This document shows positions 9,094 to 21,470 of a DNA stretch of 64,000 nucleotides, piece by piece. Numbering within the stretch: position 1 is the first letter of the stretch; each line of letters begins with the position of its first letter. Source of the DNA: Mesorhizobium sp. Root554 (GTDB lineage Bacteria; Pseudomonadota; Alphaproteobacteria; Rhizobiales; Rhizobiaceae); assembly GCF_001427025.1 (NCBI RefSeq), contig NZ_LMGA01000001.1:1564042-1628041 (forward strand), given 5' to 3'. The position numbers and the translations under genes are program-made. Under the pieces are notes generated by a model. The model worked only from the letters and a program-made list of their open reading frames with translations, searched no databases and was not told the DNA's origin.

Positions 9094-9095
9094 CC

Positions 9096-9793
9096 ATGGC
9101 CGCGCCCCTCATAAGCTTCGACCGGGTGTGGAAGACGTATGGCGAAGGCGAAGCCCGGGTTCACGCGCTCGCCGGCGTCGACCTTGCCATCCCGCGCGGC
9201 GAATTCGTCGCCATCATGGGGCCGTCCGGCTCCGGCAAGTCCACCTCGATGAACATCATCGGCTGCCTCGATACGCCCACCGCCGGCACCTATTCCTTCA
9301 TGGGGGTCGATGCCGGTCGGCTCGACCGCAACCGGCGGGCGCAATTGCGCAATCTCTATGTCGGCTTCGTCTTCCAGGGCTACAATCTGCTGCCGCGCAC
9401 CACCGCGGCGGAGAATGTCGAGCTGCCGCTGATCTATCGCGGCGCACCCGCCGCCGAGCGCCAGCGCCTCGCCATGCAGGCGCTGGCCGAGGTCGGGCTG
9501 CAGGGGCGTGAACATCACACGCCGGCCGAGCTCTCCGGGGGCCAGCAGCAGCGCGTGGCGATCGCTCGCGCCATCGTCACCCGACCCACCCTGGTGGTGG
9601 CCGACGAACCCACCGGCAACCTCGACACCGCCCGCAGCCACGAGATCATGGAGTTGCTGACGCGTCTGAATCAGGAACTGGGGCTGACCATCGTCATGGT
9701 CACCCATGAAGCCGACATCGCCGCCTACGCCCAGCGCACCATCCGCTTCCTCGACGGCCATGTGGCGTCGGATTCGAAGACGCTGGAGGCGGC

Positions 9794-9797
<4 letters not shown>
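9096..9797 (+). CDS. MacB/LolD-type ABC transporter ATP-binding subunit
   Basis: A 233-residue ATPase with Walker [10 protein letters not shown] near residue 44, a Q-loop [20 protein letters not shown], signature [15 protein letters not shown] near 147, Walker [13 protein letters not shown] near 168 and H-loop VMVTHEAD near 204. This is the type that powers mechanotransmission-class MacB permeases, not import. Its last codons overlap the permease start (GTGATGA). Confidence 0.93.
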
Positions 9798-11002
<1,205 letters not shown>

Positions 11003-11023
11003 AAGACGGCGGGAATTCGAACT

Positions 11024-11746
11024 TTAACGCAGCGGCTGGTGCGAAAAGTGCCACTCGATCAGCGGCCGCATATGCGGGGCGAGATCGTCCGGCAGGTCCT
11101 CGGCGCTCTGGATCACCACCGGCCCGGCGATTTCCGGCTCCGCCTGCGTGGCGACATAGTCATTGATCCTGTTGATGATGGCGTTCGCCGTCAGCGGCAT
11201 GGTGTAACGGCGGATGATCACCGTTCCGGCCTGCGTCGACAGGATATAATAGCGTCGTCCGACCTTCGCGTCGGCCAGATCGAGCCCGGTTTCCTCCCGC
11301 ACCTCGCGGTGCATGTTGAAGTCGACATCGACCTTGCCGTCACGGAAATCCTCGAGCTCGAATGAGCCGGCGGCGAAATAGATGCGGCCTGGATTGGCCG
11401 TATGCGTTCCCATGCGGATCGCCACCAGGGCGTTGTCGCTGGAGATCAGCATGGCATGCGCGAAGACATGGCCGGTTCCCGGCGTCTCCCGATTCCTGCG
11501 CCAGTACAGGAAGGTGGAATACTTCACGATATGGCAGCGGCCCGTCAGCGTTCCGTCGCGGTAGGACAGTTCGGAAAGCAGTGCCACCCGTCCGTCGAAA
11601 AGATGCGGATTGATGGTGATCTCGTGGCCCCAGTTGTCCTCGATTGCCCGACTGTTGCCGATTTCGAAGGGATGCGGCGCGGAATCGAGCCGTACATCGA
11701 CGATATCGACCGGAAGGATGGTGCCGCGGGGCAGATCGATGCTCAT
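11024..11746 (-). CDS. NUDIX hydrolase-like protein
   Basis: The 240-residue protein carries the core of a Nudix box, HREVREETGLDL, around residue 155. It is preceded by AAGSFE and a longer than usual acidic insertion, so the GX5E half of the motif is not canonical. The substrate, presumably a nucleoside diphosphate derivative, is unknown. It starts seven bases after the stop of the nuclease gene on the same strand, so the two are probably co-transcribed. Confidence 0.78.
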   Translation of the reverse strand: MSIDLPRGTILPVDIVDVRLDSAPHPFEIGNSRAIEDNWGHEITINPHLFDGRVALLSELSYRDGTLTGRCHIVKYSTFLYWRRNRETPGTGHVFAHAMLISSDNALVAIRMGTHTANPGRIYFAAGSFELEDFRDGKVDVDFNMHREVREETGLDLADAKVGRRYYILSTQAGTVIIRRYTMPLTANAIINRINDYVATQAEPEIAGPVVIQSAEDLPDDLAPHMRPLIEWHFSHQPLR

Positions 11747-11752
11747 GCTACC

Positions 11753-12865
11753 TCAAGCCAGATCGAGTGTGACGGCGACCGGGCAGTGGTCGGAAGCCTT
11801 GGGCCGATCCCAGCCGACACGCGGGAAACGTTCGACTTCCTGACCGGCGGGAAAGGGTGTGCGGAAGGGCTGCCCGTTGCGGATGATGTCGGGCACGGCG
11901 TTGGCGTTGCGCGCGGCGAGCCCTTTCGACAGCAGGATATAGTCGAGCTGGCACAGATGCCGCTCCTGCGGGCCGCGCGTATGAAAAAGCGTCCAGCGGT
12001 CCAGTTCCGGACGCCGCTCCACCAGATTCTCGCAGAAGCCGCCCGCCGTCAGCACGTTGAGGCAGGACTGCGCATCGTCCACCACGTCGAACTGGTAGCC
12101 CGAAAAGCTGTCGCCGCCGATGACGACGCGCTGGCGGTAGTCGTTCATATCGCCGCAGATCGCCCAGCTTTTGTCGGCGGCATGGTCCTTGCCGAACCGT
12201 TCCTCGATAATCCGCCGCACCGCCTGCGCCTCGGCGATGCGAACAGGCATCGAGGCCTGCCGCCCGTCCAGCCCGTTGCGCGGCGGCCCCATCGATTTGA
12301 AATGCACGAGATAGAGCGTCAGCGGCTTGCCGCCGACTTTCAAATCGATCTCGAGGCAATCGCGGCGGAATATCCTCTCATTGGGTTCGTTGCCGAGCGC
12401 CGCCAGCTCCGGCGTGTGCAGCCCGAACTGCTCATAGGTCACATAGGCGTGGCTGGTCATGCGCACGAATTCGATCGGCTCGCCATGTTCCGTCTCGGTG
12501 CGCATCATCACCGCCACGTCGATGCCGCGCGAATCATTGCCCGACGTCGTGTATTTCTGCCGGTAGCCCTGCCCCACCATCTTGAACAGATAGCCATATT
12601 CGAACGCCTTCAGCGCCTCGATATTGTCGACCTCCTGCAGGCAGATGATGTCGGCTCGTGTCGCCGCGATGGCGAGCGCCGAAAGCTGGCGCGTGTCGTC
12701 CGACTGCGCGATTGTGCGCGCCTGCTCCAGCAACCGGTATTCCGCCTCGTTCTGGATGTCGAACAAAGCGAGCGTCCGGTCCTCGTTGAGCTGATTGCGA
12801 TAGCCTGAAAAATCGAACCTGTTCATCAGGTTCTCGACATTGAAGGTGGCGAGGCGAAGCGACAT
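11753..12865 (-). CDS. Endonuclease/exonuclease/phosphatase (EEP) family protein
   Basis: The 370-residue product begins [16 protein letters not shown], the first metal-binding strand of the EEP fold. [12 protein letters not shown] near residue 70 gives the catalytic Glu, AICGDMNDY near 229 the Asp-Asn pair, and [10 protein letters not shown] near the C-terminus the Asp-His pair. No signal peptide is seen. The actual substrate (DNA, RNA or phospholipid) is not predictable. I chose ATG 12865 because the fold begins there. The frame continues upstream to 12955 with an Arg-rich, non-family segment. Confidence 0.87.
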   Translation of the reverse strand: MSLRLATFNVENLMNRFDFSGYRNQLNEDRTLALFDIQNEAEYRLLEQARTIAQSDDTRQLSALAIAATRADIICLQEVDNIEALKAFEYGYLFKMVGQGYRQKYTTSGNDSRGIDVAVMMRTETEHGEPIEFVRMTSHAYVTYEQFGLHTPELAALGNEPNERIFRRDCLEIDLKVGGKPLTLYLVHFKSMGPPRNGLDGRQASMPVRIAEAQAVRRIIEERFGKDHAADKSWAICGDMNDYRQRVVIGGDSFSGYQFDVVDDAQSCLNVLTAGGFCENLVERRPELDRWTLFHTRGPQERHLCQLDYILLSKGLAARNANAVPDIIRNGQPFRTPFPAGQEVERFPRVGWDRPKASDHCPVAVTLDLA

Positions 12866-13045
12866 GGGCACGAGCTTTGCCCGCAAGCGGCGCGGAAGAC
12901 AAGGGGCCGGTCTTTGGAACCGCTTCCAGGTTCGCTTCCATCGCCGGCGCCGCAACTTATCCGTTCATCGTCCGTTCATTCGCCAGGATGCATTTTCCGT
13001 GTCACCAGGGTGCGGCGCGGGGCTGGCAATGCTGGGAGTAGTGTC

Positions 13046-13594
13046 ATGACGTCTCTTTTAGTCTCATCACTGAGGTCGGGCCTGATCGCGCTCGGTCTGG
13101 TCGCAGGATTTGCAGCGCCTTCCTTCGCCGGTCCGGCCAATCTGGCCGTTTCGCCGGCCGAGCGGCTGGCAGGCGGTCCGGCGAGCCAGATAATCCCCAT
13201 CCAGGATGCCTGCGGCACCAGACGCTGCCTGCAGCCGCAGGGCAATTATCGTGGCGATGGCGGCCGCCGTCATTTCAACCGCCGGCACGATGGCGGTCCG
13301 GCTTTCGGCGGCCACAGCAATTACCGGCGCCATTGGAACGGCAACAATGACGGCAGATGGCGCCGTCACTATCGCCACCATCGTCCCCGCTATTATGACG
13401 GTTCCGGCGTCTATCTGGGCCTTGGCTTCGGCGTGCCGGCCTATCGCTATGTCCAGCCGCGCCGCGTCTATCGTGGCGGTTCAAGCGCGCATGTGCGGTG
13501 GTGCTACAACCGCTACCGCTCGTACCGCGCCTGGGACAACACGTTCCAGCCTTACAACGGCCCGCGCCAGCAGTGCTGGTCACCCTATAGCTGA
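13046..13594 (+). CDS. BA14K family secreted protein
   Basis: A 182-residue exported protein. A signal peptide ([20 protein letters not shown]) is cleaved after about residue 28. A His/Arg/Asn/Gly-rich middle follows, and the C-terminal BA14K domain has [21 protein letters not shown] and a final CWSPYS. The Brucella namesake is an immunoreactive lectin-like protein, but the function here is unproven. A Rho-independent terminator follows at once. The ATG has GGGAG ten bases upstream. Confidence 0.85.
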   Translation: MTSLLVSSLRSGLIALGLVAGFAAPSFAGPANLAVSPAERLAGGPASQIIPIQDACGTRRCLQPQGNYRGDGGRRHFNRRHDGGPAFGGHSNYRRHWNGNNDGRWRRHYRHHRPRYYDGSGVYLGLGFGVPAYRYVQPRRVYRGGSSAHVRWCYNRYRSYRAWDNTFQPYNGPRQQCWSPYS

Positions 13595-13614
13595 GCCGAG
13601 GCTGCGCAGACGTG

Positions 13615-13646
13615 AAAAAGCCGGCGGGTTGCCCCGCCGGCTTTTT
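13615..13646 (+). terminator. Rho-independent terminator of the BA14K gene
   Basis: A perfect 10-bp stem AGCCGGCGGG / CCCGCCGGCT with a 4-base loop. It is flanked by five A on the left and followed by TTTTT, so it could work on both strands. Confidence 0.85.
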
Positions 13647-13701
13647 GATTCACGCCTGATCGTCGTTCAGGGGCCGGAAGTTCGAAGGTAATTCGCCCTG
13701 C

Positions 13702-13850
13702 CCTTCTCCCCTTGTGGGAGAAGGTGGCCGAGCCAAGCGAAGCGAAGGAGGTCGGATGAGAGGTAATCCAGCCTGCTTTGCGGCGCGCCTGGCAACACCC
13801 CTCATCCGTCTCGGCCTCACCTCGACACCTTCTCCCACAAGGGGAGAAGG
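13702..13850. repeat. Rhizobial palindromic intergenic element (RIME/MITE-like), 149 bp
   Basis: Perfect 25-base terminal inverted repeats (CCTTCTCCCCTTGTGGGAG... and its complement ending at 13850) enclose about 100 bases. Each arm is itself a hairpin, CCTTCTCCC/GGGAGAAGG. Elements of this type are abundant between genes in Rhizobiales. It carries no coding sequence and lies between the BA14K terminator and the ilvC stop. Confidence 0.75.
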
Positions 13851-13865
13851 TAAGACAGAGGGGTC

Positions 13866-15030
<1,165 letters not shown>

Positions 15031-15685
15031 CCGAAAAGAGCGAGAAACTGCTGCGTCGCCTGCGCGGCATCCCGCGTGATATCCGCAGCAGTCAATTTCA
15101 GCCTGTCGCCGAGCAGCAGACGGATCTGCACATCGCGGCCGACAAGCCCGAAAAAGGTCCGGAACGCCGTTTCGGTGTCGTCGAAGGCCAGGAGGCCGGC
15201 GTCCCGCGCCGCCTCCAGAAGCGGTTTCAGCCGTTCGCCGATGGCGAAGCGGCCATTGGCGAGCACAATGGCGCCGAGGTCGTCCTTGGCCGACGCCGCG
15301 TGCGAAACCGCCACCCGGTTGAGCGCGACCGAGGTCGGGCTGGAGATGACCCTGAGCCAGGTTGCAGCAAAACTGTCCAGGCTTTCGCGCAATGTGGCCG
15401 CGTCCAGCTTGTGACGGTCGTAATTGCCGGCGCGCACCTTGGACGCCTGCCACTGGACGGTGGCTGTCAGCAGGCCGTCACGGTCGCCGAACCATTTGTA
15501 GAGCGTTTCCTTGGAACAGTTCGCGCGGCGGGCGACGGCGCTCATCGTCAGCGCGTCCCCCTCCTCGACCAGCAGGCGCAGAACGGCGTCAAGCACGTCC
15601 TGCTGGCGCGCCGTCAGCGCCTCGCCTGTTTCAATCTCCGTGCCCAACTGCCAAAACCTTGCGACTGATCGGCCAGCCTCTTTGC

Positions 15686-15710
15686 GCCGTACCGTACGTT
15701 ACGGTTCGGC
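15686..15710. promoter_or_regulatory. Probable operator of the adjacent TetR regulator
   Basis: The palindrome ACCGTA-CGT-TACGGT at 15691-15705 extends to GCCG ... CGGC at both ends with one mismatched pair, giving 25 bases of near-perfect symmetry. It lies 39 bases before the TetR start codon, where autoregulating TetR proteins usually bind. Confidence 0.6.
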
Positions 15711-15857
15711 ATCTAGCGCATTCGATAAAGGAGGTCAATTGGTATAAATTCCCAGGAGGTTTTGTATCGTGGCCGCGGGGCCGCGCGGTAAGTACGGGGG
15801 AACGCTGCGATGAAATCCGTATGATGGCGGACCGCCGGCCGGCTAAGCCGCGACAAG

Positions 15858-15886
15858 GCAAAAGCCGGGGACGCCCCGGCTTTTGC
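15858..15886 (-). terminator. Strong bidirectional terminator downstream of the small lipoprotein
   Basis: A 13-bp perfect stem (GCAAAAGCCGGGG and its complement) with the loop ACG. It has a U-rich 3' arm in either direction. It lies 65 bases beyond the stop of the minus-strand lipoprotein gene and closes the left side of the unfamiliar three-gene cassette. The remainder of 15648-15950 shows no gene. Confidence 0.8.
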
Positions 15887-15950
15887 TCCATACTTGTCCC
15901 GATACCTGCTGTGGACATCCACGCCAGTCAGGGCTCAGGCCTGAGGTCCA

Positions 15951-16286
15951 CTATTTGACGACGATTGCGACTGTGCCCGACTGATAGCGCTTTACTTCGG
16001 TTCCGCTGGCGATCCCTGTGCCGTTCACCGCGCGGGTCGGAACGCGTTTCTTGCAATCTTTGCTGACGCGGCTGGACAACCCGCCGTCCGAATATCGCAC
16101 CACCGCCGATTTCGGGATCCGGCCCTGGATCGCGGCAAAGCTCGGCGCCGGAGCATTGCAACCGTCACCGCGATAAGCGGTGATGTGCCTGGTCTCCCCG
16201 ACGCGAAGCTCGACGCTCTTGTCGGCGCTCCCTACGGACACGCACCCACCCAGCAGCAGTCCAGCAACTACAACCAGCTTCCTCAT
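15951..16286 (-). CDS. Small lipoprotein made of the shared SDGG/two-cysteine domain
   Basis: A 111-residue protein whose signal peptide ends in the lipobox LLLGGC (Cys near 15), so it is probably an envelope lipoprotein. The rest is one domain: LRVGETRHITAYRGDGC, YSDGGLSSRVSKDCKKRVPTRAV and a final GTVAIVV strand. The same order of motifs and the same two cysteines occur in the C-terminal, probably periplasmic, parts of the two genes divergently encoded next to it (16497 and 17303). No known family is recognised. A role as ligand, competitor or sensor partner is my inference. Confidence 0.75.
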   Translation of the reverse strand: MRKLVVVAGLLLGGCVSVGSADKSVELRVGETRHITAYRGDGCNAPAPSFAAIQGRIPKSAVVRYSDGGLSSRVSKDCKKRVPTRAVNGTGIASGTEVKRYQSGTVAIVVK

Positions 16287-16496
16287 AGGAACCCCCTTGA
16301 ATCAATCGGCAACCAACCCGACGGACCATCCGCGAGCGCAACGCCGAGATACGTGCAACCGAGCGGAGAAATGGGTTCGCAGATCAAATGAAAACTTGAG
16401 CAATTCTCGGAAACTCCAGAAAAATGCGTTTCATGAAGATTGCTATCCTTATGAATTATATCGTAATTTTCCGTGACGAGAACCGGGGGCCTCGTT

Positions 16497-17273
16497 TTGA
16501 AGGAAGATGACTGGGACGACTTTCAGACCTGGAGCCAGTTGTTCGACGTCCTGTGCAAGCGGGACGGTCACTACGACAACGCATCGCTGGCGAGCGAATA
16601 TTGCAACCATGTCGGCAAAAACGGTCGCGACAACTTCGACGCCATCCAGAAGAACTTGAGAAGCTGGCGGCTTGGTCGCCATCTGCCCTTGCGCCGCAAC
16701 ATGATGGTTCTGGCGAAACTGCTCGACGTCGAGCGGGACCCCTGCCTCAACAACCGGTGGATGCACCTCTATGCCGTGGCCCGGGGTGAACCCGCCATGG
16801 AGCCAGCGATGCAGCAGGAAGACGCAGGGCGACAGCCTGTCGCGGCCGCTGAACCGGCGAAGCGCCGGCGGCCGATTTGGCATTGGCTGGCAATCGGTGC
16901 CCTCGCCACCGGCACTGGTTTCACGTTCGATTTTGCGGTCGACCGCTGGGCTTTCAAGAAATTGCCGATGATCGGCTATGACGCGCGCGTGAGAATGGTG
17001 GTCGGTGAATCGCGGCTCATCCATGGCGATCGTGGCGACTGCGACGGCAGGCCCCCGGACTGGTACTATACCCTGCCGCGGGTGCCGGTCAGCGCGCTTG
17101 GCACGTTTTCGGATGGCGGCCTCGCCCGGAAAATGAGCAATTTCTGCAACCGTGTCGTTGAAGTGCGCGCCGTCCGCTTCACCGCGACCGACGCCGGCAT
17201 GGAGGAGATAAGGCTGCTCGACGATTTCATGAAAATCGAGGTCACGGGCGCCGGCCATCCCAGGCAGGAGTAG
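16497..17273 (+). CDS. Membrane-anchored HTH-like protein with C-terminal SDGG/two-cysteine domain (paralogue 1)
   Basis: A 258-residue protein in three parts. Residues 1-95 form a cytoplasmic domain with an XRE-like stretch NLRSWRLGRHLP..MMVLAKLLDV. A KRRR-preceded transmembrane helix follows at about 125-145 (IWHWLAIGALATGTGF). The rest is a predicted periplasmic domain with VVGESRLIHGDRGDC and FSDGGLARKMSNFC. I chose TTG 16497 because it aligns with the ATG of the downstream paralogue (LKEDDW versus MEEADW) and has GGGGG eight bases upstream; GTG 16473 is the alternative. The layout resembles ToxR/CadC-type one-component regulators, but DNA binding is inferred only. Confidence 0.75.
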   Translation: MKEDDWDDFQTWSQLFDVLCKRDGHYDNASLASEYCNHVGKNGRDNFDAIQKNLRSWRLGRHLPLRRNMMVLAKLLDVERDPCLNNRWMHLYAVARGEPAMEPAMQQEDAGRQPVAAAEPAKRRRPIWHWLAIGALATGTGFTFDFAVDRWAFKKLPMIGYDARVRMVVGESRLIHGDRGDCDGRPPDWYYTLPRVPVSALGTFSDGGLARKMSNFCNRVVEVRAVRFTATDAGMEEIRLLDDFMKIEVTGAGHPRQE

Positions 17274-17302
17274 CGCCTTCAGGACAGCAAGGAGGGAGCC
17301 AT

Positions 17303-18148
17303 ATGGAAGAAGCCGATTGGAGACAGTTCAGCCAGTGGCATCTGCTTTTCGACGAGCTGTGCAATCGGGCCGGCTTCTATGACGATGCGACGCTTGCTGG
17401 AGCTTACTGCACGCTCACTCAAAGCAAGGGGCAAAAGCAATTTGAAACGACGGTCCGCAACCTGAACAATTGGCGTTCGGGCCGTCATGTCCCCCGTGCG
17501 GGCAATTTGCGCATCCTGTGCAGGTTGCTGGATATCGCCGGCAATCCTGAACTTCAGGTCCAATGGAACGAACTCTACAAGCGCGCCAAGGACCTTGAAG
17601 TCGTTCGGCCGGCGGCATTCGGATCGCCTTTGCCCGTCGTGTCCCGATTTCCCGCCTCCGGCTATGTTGACTTACCCGCCACGACCTCGGCAACCCTTAT
17701 CCCGACTGCCTATTACGGCTTCGGTGCAAGACCGAAGCGCTGGTCGCATCTGCAGGCGCTTTTGGGCGGGCTCGTTCTCCTGTGCATCGGTGTGGCGGCA
17801 GGCGCAGTCCTCGGCGCTTCGGGCTGGCGTCCTTGGGCCGGACCGGCGGACAACGCACCGATCATCGCCTTCAATCCAAAGATTGACATGAAGGTCGGTG
17901 AATCGCGGCCCATTTACGCGGAACGCAGCGATTGCGGAAAACTTCCGCGCGATTGGGCCGAGGTTCGGGCCGAACTGCCCTTTGCACGGACCGGCGAATT
18001 TTCGGACGGCGGACTGGCCCGCCGTTTCTCGAAATTCTGCAAAGGCTTGACCCCTGCACGCGCCATTGTCTTCACCGCTACCAAAGCCGGCATCGAGGAA
18101 TTCGAAATCCAGGGCGATTTCTTCAAAATGACTGTAACGCCGCCCTAA
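17303..18148 (+). CDS. Membrane-anchored HTH-like protein with C-terminal SDGG/two-cysteine domain (paralogue 2)
   Basis: A 281-residue paralogue of the preceding gene, roughly 40% identical by eye over the N-terminal 95 residues (WRSGRHVP..LRILCRLLDI). The linker is longer, about 95-145. A transmembrane helix lies at about 153-175 (LQALLGGLVLLCIGVAAGAVLGA). The outer domain has MKVGESRPIYAERSDC and FSDGGLARRFSKFC, then IVFTATKAGIEEFEI. The start ATG has an excellent AGGAGGG. It follows paralogue 1 by 29 bases, so the two are probably one operon. The function is unknown; see the findings. Confidence 0.78.
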   Translation: MEEADWRQFSQWHLLFDELCNRAGFYDDATLAGAYCTLTQSKGQKQFETTVRNLNNWRSGRHVPRAGNLRILCRLLDIAGNPELQVQWNELYKRAKDLEVVRPAAFGSPLPVVSRFPASGYVDLPATTSATLIPTAYYGFGARPKRWSHLQALLGGLVLLCIGVAAGAVLGASGWRPWAGPADNAPIIAFNPKIDMKVGESRPIYAERSDCGKLPRDWAEVRAELPFARTGEFSDGGLARRFSKFCKGLTPARAIVFTATKAGIEEFEIQGDFFKMTVTPP

Positions 18149-18180
18149 TACCCGGCGCTATTGGCCACAGAGGTTTGGCT

Positions 18181-20094
18181 CTAAATCGCCACCTGCGTGC
18201 CGATTTCCACCACGCGCCCGGTTGGGATCTGGAAATACTCCGTCGCGTCGGCGGCGCTGCGGGCCAGTCCGATGAACAGCTTGTCCTGCCACACCGGCAT
18301 TCCGGAATTCGGCGACGATTTCAGCGAACGGCGCGACAGGAAGAACGACGTCGTCATGATGTCGAACTTCCAGCCCTGCTTGCGGCAGATCGCCAGGGCG
18401 CGCGGGATGTTGGGCTGTTCCATGTAGCCGAAGGTCAGGCTGACGCGCATGAACAGGTCGTTGATGGGTTCCATCTTGACGCGTTCACTATCGGGCACCA
18501 CCGGCTGCGGCGCCGTCACGACGGACAGGATGACGTTCTGCTCATGCAGCACCTTGTAGTGCTTGAGGCTGTGCATCAGCGCCGTCGGCGCGCTTAGCGG
18601 ATCGCTGGTCAGGAACACCGCCGTGCCCGAAACGAGCTGCGGCTTCTTTTTCAGCAGGTTGGCCGCGAGAAAATCGAGCGGCACCTCGTTGCGGCGCGTC
18701 TTGTCGAAGAGATAGCGGCTGCCCTTGATCCAGGTGACCATGATCAGTCCCATGACGCAGGCGACGCCGATGGAAACCCAGCCGCCCTCGAGGAATTTGA
18801 CGATGTTGGCCGAGAAGAAGCCGATGTCGATGACGCCGAACAGGATCGCCAGCGCCAGCGCGCCGGCAAGCTGCCACTTCCACATGAAGCGCATGACGAT
18901 GAACAGCAAAATGGTGGTCATCAGCATCTCGCCGGTAACCGAAATGCCGTAGGCGGACGCCAGCGAACTCGAATCGCCGAACCCGACGACCAGCAGCATC
19001 ACCATGATCGCAATGAGCAGGTTGACGCGCGGCAGGTAGATCTGGCCGGACTGCATTTCAGAGGTGTGGCGCACTTCGAAGCGCGGCAGAAGATTTAGCT
19101 GGACGGCCTGCCGCGTCAGTGAAAACGCTCCCGAGATGACCGCCTGGCTGGCGATGACGGTCGCCGCCGTCGCCAGGGCGACCATCGGCACCAGCGCCCA
19201 GTCCGGCAGCATCTCGAAGAACGGGCTTTGCGGCATGATCACCTGCGTCAGCACGAAGGCGCCCTGACCGAAGTAGTTCAGCAGAAGGCACGGAAAGACG
19301 ATGGCGAACCAGGCCATCACGATCGGCCGGCGGCCGAAGTGGCCGAGATCGACGTAAAGCGCCTCGGCGCCGGTAACGGCCAGGAAAACCGCCCCTACGG
19401 TCAGGAAGGCGACGTCCGACCGTTCCACCAGATAGGCGATGGCGTAGTAGGGATTGACGGCATAGAGCACGGTCGGATCGTCGGCGATGTGAATCAGCCC
19501 GGCCACGCCGAGCGCCAGGAACCACAGCGCCGTGATGGGTCCAAAGACGATCGCAACCCGGCCCGTGCCGAAACGCTGGACGGCGAACAGGCAGGCGAGG
19601 ATCACCAGTGTGATCGGCACCACATAAGGATCGAACGCCGGCGTGACGACGCCGAGGCCCTCAACGGCGGAGAGCACCGAGATTGCAGGCGTGATGACCG
19701 CGTCGCCGAAGAACAGCGATGCCCCGCACAGGCCGATGCCCAGGACCAGCTTCGATCCGGCCGGATAGGCGCTGCGCGCCAGCGCCATCAGCGAAAGCGT
19801 TCCGCCCTCGCCCTTGTTGTCGGCGCGAAGCACGAACGCCACGTATTTGATGGTGACGATGATGGTGAGCGCCCAGACGATGAGCGACAGCACGCCGAGC
19901 ACGTCGCTGCGCGATACGGCGCCCTCCGCCGTATGCAGCGCTTCGCGAAACGCATAGATCGGGCTGGTGCCGATGTCGCCGTAAACGACACCCAGAGCGC
20001 CCAGCATCAGCACGCGCGTGCTTTGTTGCTTGACCTCGGAATGGCTCGGCTGTTCGGCGGCTTCCGCCTCCCCAGCGCCATTGGCAAGGACCAT
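18181..20094 (-). CDS. kup: KUP-type potassium uptake protein
   Basis: A 637-residue proton-coupled K+ importer of the KUP/HAK family. The N-terminal membrane part has [23 protein letters not shown] near residue 35, the family signature, and about twelve helices. A C-terminal cytoplasmic domain of about 170 residues ends [15 protein letters not shown] 20094 has GGAG eight bases upstream; a GTG three codons earlier is also open. It stands alone facing the SDGG cassette. Confidence 0.95.
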   Translation of the reverse strand: MVLANGAGEAEAAEQPSHSEVKQQSTRVLMLGALGVVYGDIGTSPIYAFREALHTAEGAVSRSDVLGVLSLIVWALTIIVTIKYVAFVLRADNKGEGGTLSLMALARSAYPAGSKLVLGIGLCGASLFFGDAVITPAISVLSAVEGLGVVTPAFDPYVVPITLVILACLFAVQRFGTGRVAIVFGPITALWFLALGVAGLIHIADDPTVLYAVNPYYAIAYLVERSDVAFLTVGAVFLAVTGAEALYVDLGHFGRRPIVMAWFAIVFPCLLLNYFGQGAFVLTQVIMPQSPFFEMLPDWALVPMVALATAATVIASQAVISGAFSLTRQAVQLNLLPRFEVRHTSEMQSGQIYLPRVNLLIAIMVMLLVVGFGDSSSLASAYGISVTGEMLMTTILLFIVMRFMWKWQLAGALALAILFGVIDIGFFSANIVKFLEGGWVSIGVACVMGLIMVTWIKGSRYLFDKTRRNEVPLDFLAANLLKKKPQLVSGTAVFLTSDPLSAPTALMHSLKHYKVLHEQNVILSVVTAPQPVVPDSERVKMEPINDLFMRVSLTFGYMEQPNIPRALAICRKQGWKFDIMTTSFFLSRRSLKSSPNSGMPVWQDKLFIGLARSAADATEYFQIPTGRVVEIGTQVAI

Positions 20095-20197
20095 CAGGTA
20101 CACTCCATTAAGCGGGCGGTGCTCTACGCTTGCTGCAATGCAATATCAAGTGCCTTAACGGCATGTCGGGGTTTGCGCCTTGCGCTTGCAGCCGTCA

Positions 20198-20938
20198 TCA
20201 CCAGCCGCAAGCGGCAAGATAGCGCTTCACCGTGCCGGCCATCCCATGCTCCAGCGCATCAGCCGTCAGGCCATGGCCGATGGACACTTCCGCGAGCGCC
20301 GGAACGCGCTTTATCAGCGGCGGCAGATTGGCCACCACCAGATCGTGGCCGGCATTGACCTGCATGCCTGCGGCGAAAGCGGCGTCAGCGGTTTTTCCCA
20401 GTCTTTCCAGTTCGTTCGCGGCTTTTTCGGAATCGGAATGGAAGCCACCATAAGGGCCTGTGTAGAGTTCGATGCGGTCGGCGCCGGTGTCTCGGGCAGC
20501 GGCAATGCCTTCAGGATCGGAATCGGAAAACAGCGACACGCGAAACCCACCCGTCTTCAGCCGTGCGACGATCGGAGTGAGGAACGCGGTCTTCTCGCGG
20601 AAGTTCCAGCCATGGTCGGAGGTCGCCTGCGCCGGATCGTCCGGCACCAGCGTCACCTGTTCGGGTTGGTTCTGCTCGACCAGCCGCAGAAACTCCTCGG
20701 CCGGATAGCCTTCCATATTGAATTCCGCCTGTGGGAATTCGTCGTCGATCAGCGCGCGAATCGCCGGCAGGTCCGAATAGCGGGTGTGGCGCTGGTCGGG
20801 ACGCGGGTGCACGGTCAAACCATGCGCACCGGAAGCCAGCGCAATCCTGCCGATCCCAATCATGTCCGGCCACGGCAGGTCGCGGCGGTTTCGAAGCATC
20901 GCGATGGCATTGAGATTCACGGAGAGCTTTGTCGGCAT
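20198..20938 (-). CDS. pdxJ: Pyridoxine 5'-phosphate synthase
   Basis: Condenses 1-deoxyxylulose 5-phosphate with 3-amino-1-hydroxyacetone phosphate to form pyridoxine phosphate in the DXP-dependent vitamin B6 route. Its 246 residues fit the TIM barrel. [13 protein letters not shown], the active-site HPRPDQRHT near 45, the Glu in FNMEGYP near 73 and the C-terminal [12 protein letters not shown] near 215 are all present. It is transcribed toward kup, 104 bases away. Confidence 0.96.
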   Translation of the reverse strand: MPTKLSVNLNAIAMLRNRRDLPWPDMIGIGRIALASGAHGLTVHPRPDQRHTRYSDLPAIRALIDDEFPQAEFNMEGYPAEEFLRLVEQNQPEQVTLVPDDPAQATSDHGWNFREKTAFLTPIVARLKTGGFRVSLFSDSDPEGIAAARDTGADRIELYTGPYGGFHSDSEKAANELERLGKTADAAFAAGMQVNAGHDLVVANLPPLIKRVPALAEVSIGHGLTADALEHGMAGTVKRYLAACGW

Positions 20939-21045
20939 GAAGGGCTCCGGTAATGCGGGACCGCATCTATACTGCCTTTGTCGGGAACAGACAGCCCATT
21001 TCTGTGTTGCAATAGGATGATCGTGAACCTGCCAGGGAAAACGCC

Positions 21046-21453
21046 GTGAATTTTCTCGAATCCGTACCGGCCGTACGCCGCATTGAAACCAATAGATCCG
21101 ACCTGTTTGCGATCGATATCGTCGGTCATGTCACCGCCGCGGACGCCGAAAACCTGTTTGGGCTCCTGGAGGCGGCTTACGCCCTTCATCCGCAAATCGA
21201 TGTGCTTGTCCGCCTTGTCGACCATGACGGCGTTGATTGGACCGATTTCGACCCGGAAACGATGACGCAGGGCAAGGAGCACGCAGTCAAGCATGTGGGC
21301 AGATGCGCGACGGTCGGCGACCCCGACTGGACCTCGCACGTCACCGGCTTTTTTGCCGCTCCGCTGCCAATCGAAATTCGTCATTTCGCCACTGAAGACG
21401 AAGCCGCCGCCTGGGCTTGGTTGGGTGCGCGTGAAAAACCGGCCGATGTTTAA
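21046..21453 (+). CDS. SpoIIAA-like (STAS/SEC14-fold) protein
   Basis: The 135-residue protein has the pattern of SpoIIAA-like small proteins: [22 protein letters not shown], a central [17 protein letters not shown] and a late [19 protein letters not shown], which closes this family. No membrane or signal segment is seen. Homologues are single-domain cytosolic proteins of unknown function. It stands alone between two minus-strand genes. Confidence 0.75.
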   Translation: MNFLESVPAVRRIETNRSDLFAIDIVGHVTAADAENLFGLLEAAYALHPQIDVLVRLVDHDGVDWTDFDPETMTQGKEHAVKHVGRCATVGDPDWTSHVTGFFAAPLPIEIRHFATEDEAAAWAWLGAREKPADV

Positions 21454-21470
21454 CGGTCTTCGGTACGTAT

